From: an uncultured Halomonas sp.
GTDB lineage: Bacteria; Pseudomonadota; Gammaproteobacteria; Pseudomonadales; Halomonadaceae
Direction of reading: 5' to 3'
Length of the DNA: 64,000 nucleotides
NCBI RefSeq assembly: GCF_946887195.1
Contig: NZ_CAMPKE010000001.1
Location: 310,001-374,000 of the forward strand
The notes under the pieces are model-generated. The model was not told where the DNA came from. It was given only the letters and a program-made list of their open reading frames with translations, and did not search any database. Shown in pieces: positions 1 to 9,145 of this stretch (the stretch's first letter is position 1; each line of letters begins with the position of its first letter). The position numbers and the translations under genes are program-made.

Positions 1-514
1 CAAACAGCATGCCAGCCACCGAGAACAGCACCGCGGTCGCCGGGTCGGCCAGGTTGAGCATCCACTGCCCACCGGCCAGCGACAGCGTGGAAATGACCAG
101 ATACCAGCCCAGCACCTTACCGCGGTTATCGTTGGTCGATTCACCCGAGACCCAGGACTCCATCACCATCAACAGCCCCGCGGTGGCCGCACCGCCCACC
201 ACTCGCCAGACCAGCCAGGCCCAGGGGTTGATCCAGATGCCATGCAACATGGCGGTTACCGCCAACATCGCGGCACAGGCGGCGAATACACGGATATGCC
301 CCACCGTACGGATGCGCTTCTCGATGAAGAAACTGCCCAGCACGAAGCCCAGCGAGAAACTCGACATCAGCAGACCCGCCATCTGCGAAGGAAATCCTTC
401 CAGCGACATGCGCACACCGAGCAGGGTCATGATCAGGCCATGTCCCAGCAAGAAGCTGATTTCACAGACAAACAGAATCGGCAGAGTCGCCGGCAGGCTG
501 CGCAGCAGCACCAT
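1..514 (-). CDS. MFS transporter, YcaD-like, partial (N-terminal part)
   Basis: The reverse strand reads an uninterrupted, very hydrophobic protein from an ATG at 514 to the window edge, about 171 residues. It starts MVLLRSLPATLPILF and contains a membrane-segment/loop pattern typical of the first half of the major facilitator superfamily. The conserved block MESW...NRGKVLGWY after the fourth helix resembles the YcaD branch. A strong ribosome binding site (GGAGGT) lies just upstream of the ATG. The substrate cannot be told. The C-terminal half lies outside the window. Confidence 0.8.
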   Translation of the reverse strand, partial: MVLLRSLPATLPILFVCEISFLLGHGLIMTLLGVRMSLEGFPSQMAGLLMSSFSLGFVLGSFFIEKRIRTVGHIRVFAACAAMLAVTAMLHGIWINPWAWLVWRVVGGAATAGLLMVMESWVSGESTNDNRGKVLGWYLVISTLSLAGGQWMLNLADPATAVLFSVAGMLF

Positions 515-935
515 TTACCTCCAAAGCGGCATTACAAAACGGGGTGACACAGGAGCCGCAGGCTCCGGCAGTGTGCGTGGATTCTACCGTTCGCGGCGCG
601 CGGAACCAACGCCAAACCCCTTGGCATGTGACGCCATCGAGGTTATTCACAGAAACTGTGGATAAGGCTGTGCAAGGGCGCTGCATACTCCGTCGCAGCG
701 GCGTAGCCATGTCGCGCTTTCACGAAACGGTCAGTTTTTCGTCACCTCGAGGGTCGCCGTGACAAGCCACCGGCAGTTAGTTTTAAATGGAGCCGTTGTG
801 CGACGCACCAATGGGCCGTGGCTCATCAATGCCTATGCTATCGTGGCGCGACGCCAGGCCACCGATGCCGGTCGGGAGAGTTAGAGCCGGATCGCCGCAA
901 CACCGCCGTACCGGACAATAAAAAGGAGCGAATGA
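515..935. other. Intergenic region between divergent genes, no gene seen
   Basis: This 421-bp stretch separates the MFS gene from acetoacetyl-CoA synthetase, so it should hold promoters for both. I see no convincing coding sequence. It contains a small GC hairpin (GGAGCC/GGCTCC, about 552-566) and the opposed DnaA-type boxes described separately. Confidence 0.5.
643..665. promoter_or_regulatory. Inverted pair of DnaA-box-like sites
   Basis: TTATTCACA (643-651) and TGTGGATAA (657-665, the reverse complement of TTATCCACA) face each other across five bases. Both match the bacterial DnaA box TTATNCACA. They sit alone between two metabolic genes, so they are more likely a DnaA-titrating or DnaA-regulated site, or chance, than an origin. 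Confidence 0.4.
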
Positions 936-2888
936 ATGTCCACACCACTTTGGCAGCCGTCTCAGGCTGCGCTCGAAGCCACCCAAATCCACGCTCTGAT
1001 GCAGCGCATCAATCGCGAATACGCTACCGAACTCGCCGACTATGCCGACCTGCATGCCTGGAGCGTCGATCATCTGGAGGACTTCTGGTCGCTGGTGTGG
1101 GACGAAGGCGGTGTGATCGCCGAACGGCGTGGCGACAGCGTACTCGAGCACCCCGAGGCCATGCCCGGTGCACGCTGGTTCCCCGAAGCGCGCCTCAATT
1201 TCGCCGCCAACCTGCTGCGTCGCCGCGATACCCACCCGGCACTGGTCGTGTGCGACGAACGCGGGCGCCGCAAATCCATCGGCTACGCCGAGCTCTACAC
1301 CCAGGTCGCCAAGCTGGCCCACGCCCTGCGCGGCAGCGGCGTGAGTGCCGGTGACCGTGTCGCCGGCTTCTTGCCCAACAGTGAACATGCGGTAATCGGC
1401 ATGCTAGCCGCGGCCAGCATCGGCGCGGTGTGGTCGTCCTGCTCGCCGGATTTCGGCTTCAATGGCGTGCTCGATCGTTTCGGTCAGATCGAGCCCAAGG
1501 TATTGATCGCCACCGACGGCTACACCTGGAACGGCAAACCCATCGATACCCGCGAGCGGGTCGCCAAGATCAGCGAGGCCATCGATTCACTCCAGCAGGT
1601 CGTGATCTTCCCTTTCCTGCATGACGACGTCACCTCGCTGGATGGCATCGTCAACGGCATCGCCTGGCACGACTACTTGGACAACCCCGCCAGCGAGATC
1701 GATTTCGCCTCGCAGCCCTTCGATCATCCGCTATACATTCTCTACTCATCGGGCACCACCGGCGCCCCCAAATGCATCGTCCATTCCGCCGGCGGGACAC
1801 TCCTGCAGCATCTCAAGGAACATCGCCTGCATACCGATCTCGACGATGACGATGTGCTGTTCTACTACACCACCTGCGGTTGGATGATGTGGAACTGGCT
1901 GGTCTCGGGGCTGGCCAGCGGCGCGACACTGGTGCTGTTCGATGGCTCGCCCTTCGCGCCGACATCCAGCGTGCTCTGGGAGATCGCCGCACGCGAGGGC
2001 ATTACGGTGTTCGGCACCAGTGCCAAGTATATCGCCGCCTGCGAGAAACACGGGCTGACGCCCGGCGCGAGCCATGATCTGTCACGGCTACGCGCGGTGC
2101 TCTCCACCGGCTCGGCGCTGGCGCATGAATCCTTCGATTACGTATATCGCGATATCAAGCGCGACCTGCTCCTGGCATCGATTTCCGGCGGTACCGATAT
2201 CGTCTCCTGCTTCGCGCTGGGCTGTCCCGTTCGCCCGGTATATCGCGGCCAGCTGCAGTGCCGCGGCCTGGGCATGGCGGTCGATGTGTTCGACGACGAC
2301 GGCAGGCCGCTGCGTGGCGAGAAAGGCGAACTGGTATGCACCCGGCCCTTTCCCTCGATGCCCATCGGCTTCTGGAACGATCCCGATGGCGAGCGCTATC
2401 ACGATGCCTACTTCGCGACATTCCCGGGCATCTGGGCGCATGGCGACTACGCCGAGATCACGCCGGAGGATGGCCTGGTCATCCATGGTCGCTCGGATGC
2501 CGTGCTCAACCCCGGCGGCGTGCGCATCGGCACCGCCGAGATCTACCGCCAGGTCGAGAAGGTCGAAGGCGTGCTCGAGTCGTTGTGCATCGGCCAGGAG
2601 TGGGGCGACGATGTCCGCGTGGTGCTGTTCGTGCGCTTGCAGGATGGCCTGACACTGGACGACGCCTTGAGCGATACGATCAAGCGCACCATTCGCGCCA
2701 ACACCACGCCGCGCCACGTCCCGGCGCGCATTCTCCAGGTCAGCGACATTCCACGTACCTTGTCGGGCAAGATCGTCGAGCTGGCGGTGCGCAACGTGGT
2801 GCATGGTCGCCCGGTCAAGAATCAGGATGCACTGGCCAACCCCGAGGCGCTCGATCTCTACGCCGACCTGCCCGAACTACAGCATTGA
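936..2888 (+). CDS. aacS: Acetoacetyl-CoA synthetase (acetoacetate-CoA ligase)
   Basis: This 650-residue protein of the acyl-adenylate-forming family should activate acetoacetate with ATP and CoA in the cytoplasm, feeding ketone bodies or PHB breakdown products into acetyl-CoA metabolism. The N-terminal ACAS-type cap is present. The AMP-binding P-loop YSSGTTGAPKC lies near residue 270, followed by TTCGWMMWNWLVSG typical of acetoacetyl-CoA synthetases. The C-terminal catalytic lysine sits in TLSGKIVE near residue 610. Full length matches the family (about 650 aa). An AAGGAG precedes the ATG. No beta-ketothiolase or CoA-transferase genes are adjacent, so it seems to stand alone. Confidence 0.93.
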   Translation: MSTPLWQPSQAALEATQIHALMQRINREYATELADYADLHAWSVDHLEDFWSLVWDEGGVIAERRGDSVLEHPEAMPGARWFPEARLNFAANLLRRRDTHPALVVCDERGRRKSIGYAELYTQVAKLAHALRGSGVSAGDRVAGFLPNSEHAVIGMLAAASIGAVWSSCSPDFGFNGVLDRFGQIEPKVLIATDGYTWNGKPIDTRERVAKISEAIDSLQQVVIFPFLHDDVTSLDGIVNGIAWHDYLDNPASEIDFASQPFDHPLYILYSSGTTGAPKCIVHSAGGTLLQHLKEHRLHTDLDDDDVLFYYTTCGWMMWNWLVSGLASGATLVLFDGSPFAPTSSVLWEIAAREGITVFGTSAKYIAACEKHGLTPGASHDLSRLRAVLSTGSALAHESFDYVYRDIKRDLLLASISGGTDIVSCFALGCPVRPVYRGQLQCRGLGMAVDVFDDDGRPLRGEKGELVCTRPFPSMPIGFWNDPDGERYHDAYFATFPGIWAHGDYAEITPEDGLVIHGRSDAVLNPGGVRIGTAEIYRQVEKVEGVLESLCIGQEWGDDVRVVLFVRLQDGLTLDDALSDTIKRTIRANTTPRHVPARILQVSDIPRTLSGKIVELAVRNVVHGRPVKNQDALANPEALDLYADLPELQH

Positions 2889-2901
2889 TCCACCCATGCC
2901 A

Positions 2902-2930
2902 CTCACGATGGCCGGCATGGTCATCGTGAG
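2902..2930. other. Hairpin downstream of aacS
   Basis: A nine-base inverted repeat CTCACGATG / CATCGTGAG with an 11-base loop lies in the 100-bp gap after aacS. No T-run follows on either strand, so it is at best a weak terminator or an RNA-stabilising hairpin. Confidence 0.35.
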
Positions 2931-2989
2931 GGTGGGCAGCCTCCCCCGCTTCCAGTAGCATGTTCTCCAAGTCATTGAAGGAGAATGGC

Positions 2990-3862
2990 ATGTCGACCCT
3001 GAAGGGGCTCGTCAGTCTGCTATTACTGGTCCTCAGCACCCTGTTCTGGGCGATTCCGTTATACGCCCTGACACTGCTCAAGCTGATCACGCCGACCCGG
3101 CGTTTACGGGTGCGGCTGCTTGGCGGACTCAATCGGATCGCGCTGGCCTGGATTGGCACCAATCTGTGGTGGATGCGCCGTTGGCTGAAACCCAGGCTCG
3201 ACATTCATCTCCCCGAGGGACTGTCGCCGCAGCAGTGGTGGCTGGTGATCGTCAACCACCGCAGCTGGACCGATATCTTCCTGCTGCAATTGGCGCTGCA
3301 TCGCCGAATACCCATGCCGCGCTTCTTTCTCAAGCGCGAGCTGATCTGGGTGCCGGTCATCGGCCTGGCCTGGTGGGCGCTGGAATTCCCCTTCATGCGT
3401 CGCTACACACGCGAGCGACTGCAGCGCAACCCCAACCTCGCGCTGCGCGACCGGGAAGCGACGCAACGTCTATGCCAACGCGCCCAGCAGATGCCCATGG
3501 CGATTTACAACTTCGTCGAAGGCACCCGTTTCAGCCCCGCCAAACGAGATGCCCAGCACAGCCCGTATCGGCATCTACTCAGGCCCAAGGCCGGTGGCAC
3601 CGCCCAGGTCGTCAGCCTGCTGGGACGCCGCCTCAATGGCATACTCGACATCACGCTGGCCTATGCCCGCGATTGCCCCGATTTCTGGGATTTTCTGTGT
3701 GGCCGCGAGGGTCCGGTGAGCCTGCATGCCCGCTGCCTCGAACTGCCGGACTGGATGCACGACGGCGATTATCATCAAGACCCGCAGTACAAGGAACGCT
3801 TCCAGACATGGCTCAACACGCTGTGGCAAGACAAGGATCGAAGGCTCGAATCGTTGCGCTGA
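2990..3862 (+). CDS. 1-acyl-sn-glycerol-3-phosphate acyltransferase-like protein (YihG type)
   Basis: This 290-residue membrane protein of the PlsC/LPLAT family probably transfers an acyl chain onto a lysophospholipid at the inner membrane. N-terminal hydrophobic segments (about residues 5-35) precede the HX4D catalytic motif NHRSWTD near residue 91 and the substrate motif FVEGTR near residue 175. The long C-terminal part, ending in a WLNTLW stretch, resembles YihG more than housekeeping PlsC. The start at 2990 is chosen because GAAGGAG lies seven bases upstream; an upstream in-frame ATG at 2960 has no such site. The 3' end overlaps the next gene by 55 bases. Confidence 0.85.
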   Translation: MSTLKGLVSLLLLVLSTLFWAIPLYALTLLKLITPTRRLRVRLLGGLNRIALAWIGTNLWWMRRWLKPRLDIHLPEGLSPQQWWLVIVNHRSWTDIFLLQLALHRRIPMPRFFLKRELIWVPVIGLAWWALEFPFMRRYTRERLQRNPNLALRDREATQRLCQRAQQMPMAIYNFVEGTRFSPAKRDAQHSPYRHLLRPKAGGTAQVVSLLGRRLNGILDITLAYARDCPDFWDFLCGREGPVSLHARCLELPDWMHDGDYHQDPQYKERFQTWLNTLWQDKDRRLESLR

Positions 3863-4698
3863 TATTGCTGCTGACCTTGCTTGGCGGTTGTGCCGGCGGC
3901 CCCGGCGGCTCGTCATGGCGTAGCGGCGGTGTCGTGGCCGGCAACTGGTTCACCATCGGTCGCGGCGACACGCTGGGCGAAATCGCCCGCCAAGCCGGGG
4001 TTCCGCTGGTGCGGTTGCAGCGCTTCAATCCCGGCGTCGAAGCCCGGCACCTGGCAATCGGACAGCGCATTCTGGTACCCAGCCAGCGCGAACGCGCGCC
4101 CTCTGGCGGACCCTACCGTTACCAGATTCGCCCAGGCGATACCTACTACAGCGTCGCGCGGTACTTCGGCACCACCGCTGGGCGCATCCAGGCCGCCAAC
4201 CGCTCGCTCGACCCCAGCGATCTCAGAATCGGACAACTGATCAAGGTACCGCTGCATGGTGGCGGCGGGTCATCGCGCAGCGCACCGGTGGCGAGGCTCC
4301 CCGACCCCGGCCCGCTACCCGAGCAAACCGGCGATTGGGCATGGCCATTGAGCGATTACCGGATCGTGCGGTACTTCGGCACCGATAGCCGAGGCCGCCT
4401 GCAACCGATGCTGTTGGCGACACAGCGGGGCAGCGTAGCCACGGCCGTGGCGGATGGCCAGGTGCGCTTCGCCAATAGCATGCGCCAGTTGGGCAAGGTG
4501 GTTATCGTCCATCATCCCAATAATCTGCAAAGCGTTTACGCGCTGTGTTCCAGCCTGAAAGTCAGCGAGGGGCAAGCCGTCAAGACCGGCATGCCAATCT
4601 GCACGGTGGGCTATAGTGGGGATACCGAGCGCTACGACCTGCTGTTCGATGTGCGTCATGGCGGCAAGCCCATCGACCCTCGCAAGGTGCTGCGCTAA
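3808..4698 (+). CDS. LysM / degenerate M23 lipoprotein, NlpD-like
   Basis: This 296-residue protein has a lipoprotein signal (lipobox LLGGC, Cys28), two LysM peptidoglycan-binding domains (FTIGRGDTLGEIARQAG and YQIRPGDTYYSVARYFG) and a C-terminal M23 (LytM) fold. In catalytic M23 enzymes the last zinc motif is HxH; here the equivalent stretch reads RYDLLFDVRHGG, and the first His/Asp motif is also absent. This matches non-enzymatic LytM proteins such as NlpD and EnvC, which activate amidases. The start lies inside the upstream acyltransferase gene (55-base overlap), so translation is probably coupled; a GTG five codons further in is possible. Confidence 0.83.
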   Translation: MAQHAVARQGSKARIVALILLLTLLGGCAGGPGGSSWRSGGVVAGNWFTIGRGDTLGEIARQAGVPLVRLQRFNPGVEARHLAIGQRILVPSQRERAPSGGPYRYQIRPGDTYYSVARYFGTTAGRIQAANRSLDPSDLRIGQLIKVPLHGGGGSSRSAPVARLPDPGPLPEQTGDWAWPLSDYRIVRYFGTDSRGRLQPMLLATQRGSVATAVADGQVRFANSMRQLGKVVIVHHPNNLQSVYALCSSLKVSEGQAVKTGMPICTVGYSGDTERYDLLFDVRHGGKPIDPRKVLR

Positions 4699-4817
4699 CC
4701 GGGAATGATTACGGCTCAACGTAGAACGTCATCCAGCGGTCATGTAGTTGTCGCGATCGTGTAACGACGATCATGGATGCTAGCCCCAATGCCAGCGATA
4801 TACGCGAGGGGAAAGGC

Positions 4818-5972
4818 ATGCGCATCGCCATGGTCAGCGAGACCTGGGTCCCGGATATCAATGGCGTCGCCCATACGCTGGGGCATCTTAGCCGCGAGTT
4901 GATCGAGCGCGGCATGACGCTACAATTGATTCGCCCCGCGCCCATCAAACCGGCCCAGGCCGAAGCCATCGCGCAGGAACTTCAAGTACGCGGTTTTCGT
5001 CTGCCCCGCTACCGGGATGTACGGCTCGGCGTGCCATCGCGCCGCGCGATCATCGAACTGTGGCGAAACACCCGCCCCGATGTCGTATACATCGCCACCG
5101 AAGGCCCGCTGGGCTGGTCGGCATCGAACGCCGCCATTCACTTGGGTATCCCTGCGGTCAGCGGCTTTCATACCAACTTCGATCATTATGCCGGCGATTA
5201 TGGGCTTGGCCTGCTACAGACGCCGGTGCGCCTGGCCCTGCGTTATTTCCATAACCGGACCCAGGCGACGCTGGTGCCGACGCGAGCGCGTGCCAACGAA
5301 CTGACCGCGAAAGGATTCACCAACGTGCAGGTATTGGGGCGCGGCGTCGATATCACCCACTTCGGCCCTCATTGTCGCGACGACGACCTGCGGCGTCGGT
5401 GGGGAGCAACGGAGTGCCAACCGGTGGCACTGCATGTCGGCCGCATGGCGCATGAGAAGAATCTGGACTTGTTGGTCGAAACCTTCCAAGCCATGCGTCG
5501 TGACCGGCCCGATCTGGTGCAAGTGCTGGTCGGCGATGGCCCGCAGCGCGGCGTTCTGGAGAAGCGCTTGCCCGAGGCCATCTTCACGGGTTTCATCGAC
5601 AGGCAATCATTGGCACGGCACTACGCCAGCGCCGATCTGTTCGTCTTTCCCTCACGCTCGGAAACCTACGGCAACGTCATCACCGAAGCCATGGCCAGTG
5701 CGCTGGGCATCGTTGCCTTCGACCATGCCGCCGCGAGCGAGCTGATCGAACATCGCCACAATGGATTGAAGGTGGCACTCGGTGACGATGAAGGCTTTAT
5801 CGACGCCGCACTCGAACTCTGTCGGCAATCAGCCCTTCGCGAACGCCTGGGCCGAGCCGCCCGAACACGCGTGAAGAGCCTGAGTTGGTCATGTATCGCC
5901 GATGACTTTCTCGCCATCCTGCACCAAGTACAGGAGATAGCACATGGCAAGCCGCATCCCAGCCGTATTTGA
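4818..5972 (+). CDS. Glycosyltransferase family 4 (GT-B, MgtA/PimB-like)
   Basis: This 384-residue cytoplasmic or membrane-associated GT-B enzyme starts MRIAMVSETWVPDINGVAHT, the usual N-terminus of GT4 mannosyl/glucosyltransferases that act on lipid acceptors. The nucleotide-sugar site shows the E-x7-E motif SETYGNVITEAM near residues 281-289 and VGDGPQR before it. ATG 4818 is preferred over the in-frame ATG at 4773 because GAGGGGAAAG precedes it and the family starts there. The 3' end overlaps the PAP2 phosphatase gene by 29 bases, which suggests co-translation. Donor and acceptor cannot be told. Confidence 0.87.
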   Translation: MRIAMVSETWVPDINGVAHTLGHLSRELIERGMTLQLIRPAPIKPAQAEAIAQELQVRGFRLPRYRDVRLGVPSRRAIIELWRNTRPDVVYIATEGPLGWSASNAAIHLGIPAVSGFHTNFDHYAGDYGLGLLQTPVRLALRYFHNRTQATLVPTRARANELTAKGFTNVQVLGRGVDITHFGPHCRDDDLRRRWGATECQPVALHVGRMAHEKNLDLLVETFQAMRRDRPDLVQVLVGDGPQRGVLEKRLPEAIFTGFIDRQSLARHYASADLFVFPSRSETYGNVITEAMASALGIVAFDHAAASELIEHRHNGLKVALGDDEGFIDAALELCRQSALRERLGRAARTRVKSLSWSCIADDFLAILHQVQEIAHGKPHPSRI

Positions 5973-6498
5973 GCGTCTCGATCTGTACGAATGGCAAGCC
6001 TGCCATCGGCTGGCACGGCTGAGCGGCTATCGGCCACTACTGGCGACACTGCGCCTGGCCAGCCGTCTCGGCGACTGGCCCGCCTGGGCAGCTTTGACAC
6101 TGTCAATGCCGCTGATTCATGGAGTACAGGGGTGGTGGCTCGCGCTGCAATTCACGTTGACCGCCGGCTGTGCAGCGCTGCTTTATCGGCTGCTCAAGAC
6201 ACGCCTGTGTCGCGAACGCCCATTCATCACTTTCACGGCAATCCCCTGCACCCTGCCGCCACTCGATCGTTACAGTTTCCCCAGCGGCCATACCCTGCAT
6301 GCGGTCGCGTTCTGCACACTGACGGCAGCCGCCGTGCCCTGGCTGCTTATCATGGTCATTCCGCTGGCACTGTTGATTGCCGCTTCGCGAGTCGGCCTTG
6401 GATTGCACTATCTCAGTGACGTGCTTGCCGGCGCGCTGCTCGGCTGGCTGATTGCCGAGGCCAGCCTATGGTTATGGCCCCCAGCAGTAATCGGCTGA
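5944..6498 (+). CDS. PAP2-superfamily membrane phosphatase
   Basis: This 184-residue integral membrane protein carries all three PAP2 signature blocks: KTRLCRERP near residue 85, PSGHT near residue 113 and SRVGLGLHYLSD near residue 149. It probably dephosphorylates a lipid phosphate such as phosphatidate or undecaprenyl pyrophosphate at the outer face of the inner membrane. It overlaps the upstream glycosyltransferase, and the pair suggests one glycolipid or lipid-carrier pathway, but this is inference. Confidence 0.87.
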   Translation: MASRIPAVFERLDLYEWQACHRLARLSGYRPLLATLRLASRLGDWPAWAALTLSMPLIHGVQGWWLALQFTLTAGCAALLYRLLKTRLCRERPFITFTAIPCTLPPLDRYSFPSGHTLHAVAFCTLTAAAVPWLLIMVIPLALLIAASRVGLGLHYLSDVLAGALLGWLIAEASLWLWPPAVIG

Positions 6499-6512
6499 GC
6501 GCTTTCAACTCA

Positions 6513-6554
6513 TGAAAGAAAAAGGCCGCTGTGCTGGATTCCAGCACAGCGGCC
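6513..6554 (-). terminator. Intrinsic terminator of gcvT
   Basis: A perfect 14-bp stem (GGCCGCTGTGCTGG at 6524-6537 with its complement at 6541-6554) with a three-base loop is followed on the minus strand by TTTTTCTTTC. It ends gcvT transcription and lies between convergent genes. Confidence 0.88.
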
Positions 6555-6584
6555 CATCTCGAAAAGATAACGGTATAACCAGAC

Positions 6585-7694
6585 TCAGCCGCGATGGTAA
6601 CCCGGCGTGACGAACGGCATCTTGCTGACCGTCATCGGCAACCGCTTGCCGCGCACTTCGGCGTATACGACGTTGCCGATTTCGGCATCCTCGATGGTCA
6701 GATAGCCCATCGCAACCGGCTTGCCGACCGTAGGACCGAAGCCACCCGAGGTGACCACACCGATCCTGCGGTCGTCTTCGCTATACAGCTCGGCACCTTC
6801 GCGGACCGGCGCGCGGCCTTCGCCGAGCAAACCCACCCGCTTGCGCTGATGATCCTTGGCCCGCACCTGATGCAGCACGACATCGGCACCCAGGAAACCG
6901 GCCTCACGCTCGCCACCCTGGCGGCGCGGCTTGCCGATCGCCCAAATCAAGCCGGCTTCCACCGGCGTGGTGCTCTGGTCGATATCGTGACCGTACAGGC
7001 AGAGCCCCGCCTCGAGGCGCAACGAATCGCGCGCGCCGAGACCGATCGCCTCGACCTCGGGCTCATCGAGCAAACGCTTGGCGAGACGCTCGGCATCGTC
7101 GCTGGCCACCGAAATCTCGAAGCCATCCTCGCCGGTGTAGCCGCTGCGGCTGATCCACACCGGAATGCCCGCCATATCGAACCGGCCATGTTGCATGAAG
7201 GTCAGTTCGCATGCTGCCGGACACAACCTGGCCATGACCTCGGCCGCATGTGGACCTTGAAGTGCCAGCAGGCCACGATCCAACTCCTCAAGCTCACAGT
7301 CACCGAGCCCGGTGCGCAGGTGGGCGATGTCCTGATCCTTGCACGCCGCATTGACCACCAGGTAGAGGTGATCGCCGGCATTGACCACCATCAGATCATC
7401 GAGAATACCGCCCTCGGTGCCGATAAACAGTGCATAGCGCTGCATGCCTTCGGCAAGACCGACGATATCGGCGCACACCAGCGACTCGAGCGCAGCCGCT
7501 GGGTCGGAGCCGCGCACGATGAGCTGCCCCATATGGGAGACATCGAACAACCCGCAGGCCGCACGCGTATGCTCATGCTCCTTCTTTACGCCCAGCGGAT
7601 ATTGTACCGGCATGCTGTAGCCGGCGAATTCCACCATCTTGCCGCCCAGCGCCACATGCAGGTCGTGCAAAGGCGTTTTATTGAGTTCGCTCAT
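6585..7694 (-). CDS. gcvT: Glycine cleavage system T protein (aminomethyltransferase)
   Basis: This 369-residue enzyme takes the aminomethyl group from lipoylated H protein, releases ammonia and makes 5,10-methylene-tetrahydrofolate. The N-terminal MSELNKTPLHDLHVALGGKM, the folate-site stretch GLFDVSHMGQ and SGYTGEDGFEI are diagnostic. The start at 7694 is preferred over the ATG at 7709 because a GGAG lies upstream and the family begins there. It is not in the usual gcvT-H-P operon: it follows an AGCS symporter gene on the minus strand, with gcvH-gcvP divergent. An intrinsic terminator follows. Confidence 0.95.
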   Translation of the reverse strand: MSELNKTPLHDLHVALGGKMVEFAGYSMPVQYPLGVKKEHEHTRAACGLFDVSHMGQLIVRGSDPAAALESLVCADIVGLAEGMQRYALFIGTEGGILDDLMVVNAGDHLYLVVNAACKDQDIAHLRTGLGDCELEELDRGLLALQGPHAAEVMARLCPAACELTFMQHGRFDMAGIPVWISRSGYTGEDGFEISVASDDAERLAKRLLDEPEVEAIGLGARDSLRLEAGLCLYGHDIDQSTTPVEAGLIWAIGKPRRQGGEREAGFLGADVVLHQVRAKDHQRKRVGLLGEGRAPVREGAELYSEDDRRIGVVTSGGFGPTVGKPVAMGYLTIEDAEIGNVVYAEVRGKRLPMTVSKMPFVTPGYHRG

Positions 7695-7750
7695 CGGGTC
7701 GCTCCACATGGGGTCAAAGTTACGGTTGATTCAATCCGGCATCCGGCGCC

Positions 7751-9145
7751 TTATAACTCCTCGCCCGACAGCACCGTCTTACCGTCGAAGTAATCCTTGG
7801 TCAGCTTGAAGACCACCGGAGACAGCAGAGCCAGGGCAATCAGGTTGGGAATCGCCATCAGCGCGTTGAAAACGCTAGCCATCAACCAGATGAAGCCCAG
7901 ATTGGCCATGGCGCCGGCCGGAATCGCCAGGATGTACAGCACACGATAGATTTTGATCGAGCGAACGCCGAACAGGTACTCGAAGCATTTTTCACCGTAG
8001 AACGCCCAACCCAGTACCGTGGTGAAGGCGAATATCGCCAGCGCGAAGACCACCACATACTGGCCGATACCCGGCAACGCCGCGTCGAACGACAACGCGC
8101 TCAAGGCAGCGCCGGTCTCGCCATTCATCCACTCGGTAGAGGTAAGAATAGCCAGCGCCGTGATCGAACACACCACGATCGTGTCGAGGAAGGTGCCCAA
8201 CATGGCGATCAGCCCCTGGCGCACCGGGTTCTTGGTCTGCGCGGCGGCATGCGCGATCGGCGCACTGCCCAGGCCCGCTTCGTTGGAGAACACGCCACGC
8301 GCCACACCGAACTGAATCGCCGCGGCGACCCCCGCACCAGCGAACCCGCCCGCTGCCGCAATCGGGCTGAAGGCATACTCGAAGATCATGCCGAAGGCAT
8401 TGCCGATCTGATCGGCATTGGCGATCAGGACCACGATACCGCTGATCAGATAAGCGACCGCCATGAAAGGCACCAGCTTGCCGGCCACCTTGGAGATACG
8501 CTTGATACCGCCCAGGATCACTGCGCCAGCCAGCACCATGATCACGACCCCGGTGACCCAGTGCGGAATGCCCATGGCCTGATTCAGACCTTCGGCCACG
8601 GAATTGGCCTGCACCGTGTTGCCGATGCCGAACGCCGCCACGGCGCCGAAAAAGGCGAACGTACCGCCGAGCCAGGCCCATTTCTTGCCCAGGCCATTGC
8701 GAATGTAATACATCGGACCACCGACGTGATCGCCCGCTTCATCGACTTCACGATAGCGAACCGCCAACACCGCCTCGGAGAATTTGGTCGCCATGCCGAC
8801 CAGCGCGGTCATCCACATCCAGAACACCGCGCCAGGGCCGCCGAGCACGATCGCCGTGGCCACGCCGGCGATGTTACCGGTACCGATGGTCGCCGACAGC
8901 GACGTCATCAACGCATTGAACGGTGAAACCTCACCCTCGCCCTCTTCGCCCTTGGCCGTTGAGCGCCCCTGCCAGAGCAGACTAAAGCCGGTGCCGAGCT
9001 TGCGGATCGGCAGTAGCTTGAGTCCGAGTTGCAGGTAGAACCCGACACCCAGGATCAGGACCAACATCAGTGGCCCCCAGACGACGCCATTGATGGCGCC
9101 GAAAATCGCATTCAATGTTTCCACGTAAAGCACCCCATTACTCAT
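7751..9145 (-). CDS. Sodium:alanine/glycine symporter (AGCS family)
   Basis: This roughly 464-residue inner-membrane symporter shows the AGCS signatures, including GTGNIAGVATAI, GGPGAVFWMWMTALVGMATKFSE and AFGVARGVFSNEAGLGSAPIAHA-type blocks. It should import a small neutral amino acid with sodium. Lying 56 bp upstream of gcvT on the same strand and divergent from gcvHP, it probably supplies glycine to the cleavage system; alanine transport is the family alternative. The start is uncertain: ATG 9145 is used, but a GTG at 9169 and a GTG seven codons inside are possible, and none has a strong ribosome binding site. Confidence 0.9.
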   Translation of the reverse strand: MSNGVLYVETLNAIFGAINGVVWGPLMLVLILGVGFYLQLGLKLLPIRKLGTGFSLLWQGRSTAKGEEGEGEVSPFNALMTSLSATIGTGNIAGVATAIVLGGPGAVFWMWMTALVGMATKFSEAVLAVRYREVDEAGDHVGGPMYYIRNGLGKKWAWLGGTFAFFGAVAAFGIGNTVQANSVAEGLNQAMGIPHWVTGVVIMVLAGAVILGGIKRISKVAGKLVPFMAVAYLISGIVVLIANADQIGNAFGMIFEYAFSPIAAAGGFAGAGVAAAIQFGVARGVFSNEAGLGSAPIAHAAAQTKNPVRQGLIAMLGTFLDTIVVCSITALAILTSTEWMNGETGAALSALSFDAALPGIGQYVVVFALAIFAFTTVLGWAFYGEKCFEYLFGVRSIKIYRVLYILAIPAGAMANLGFIWLMASVFNALMAIPNLIALALLSPVVFKLTKDYFDGKTVLSGEEL

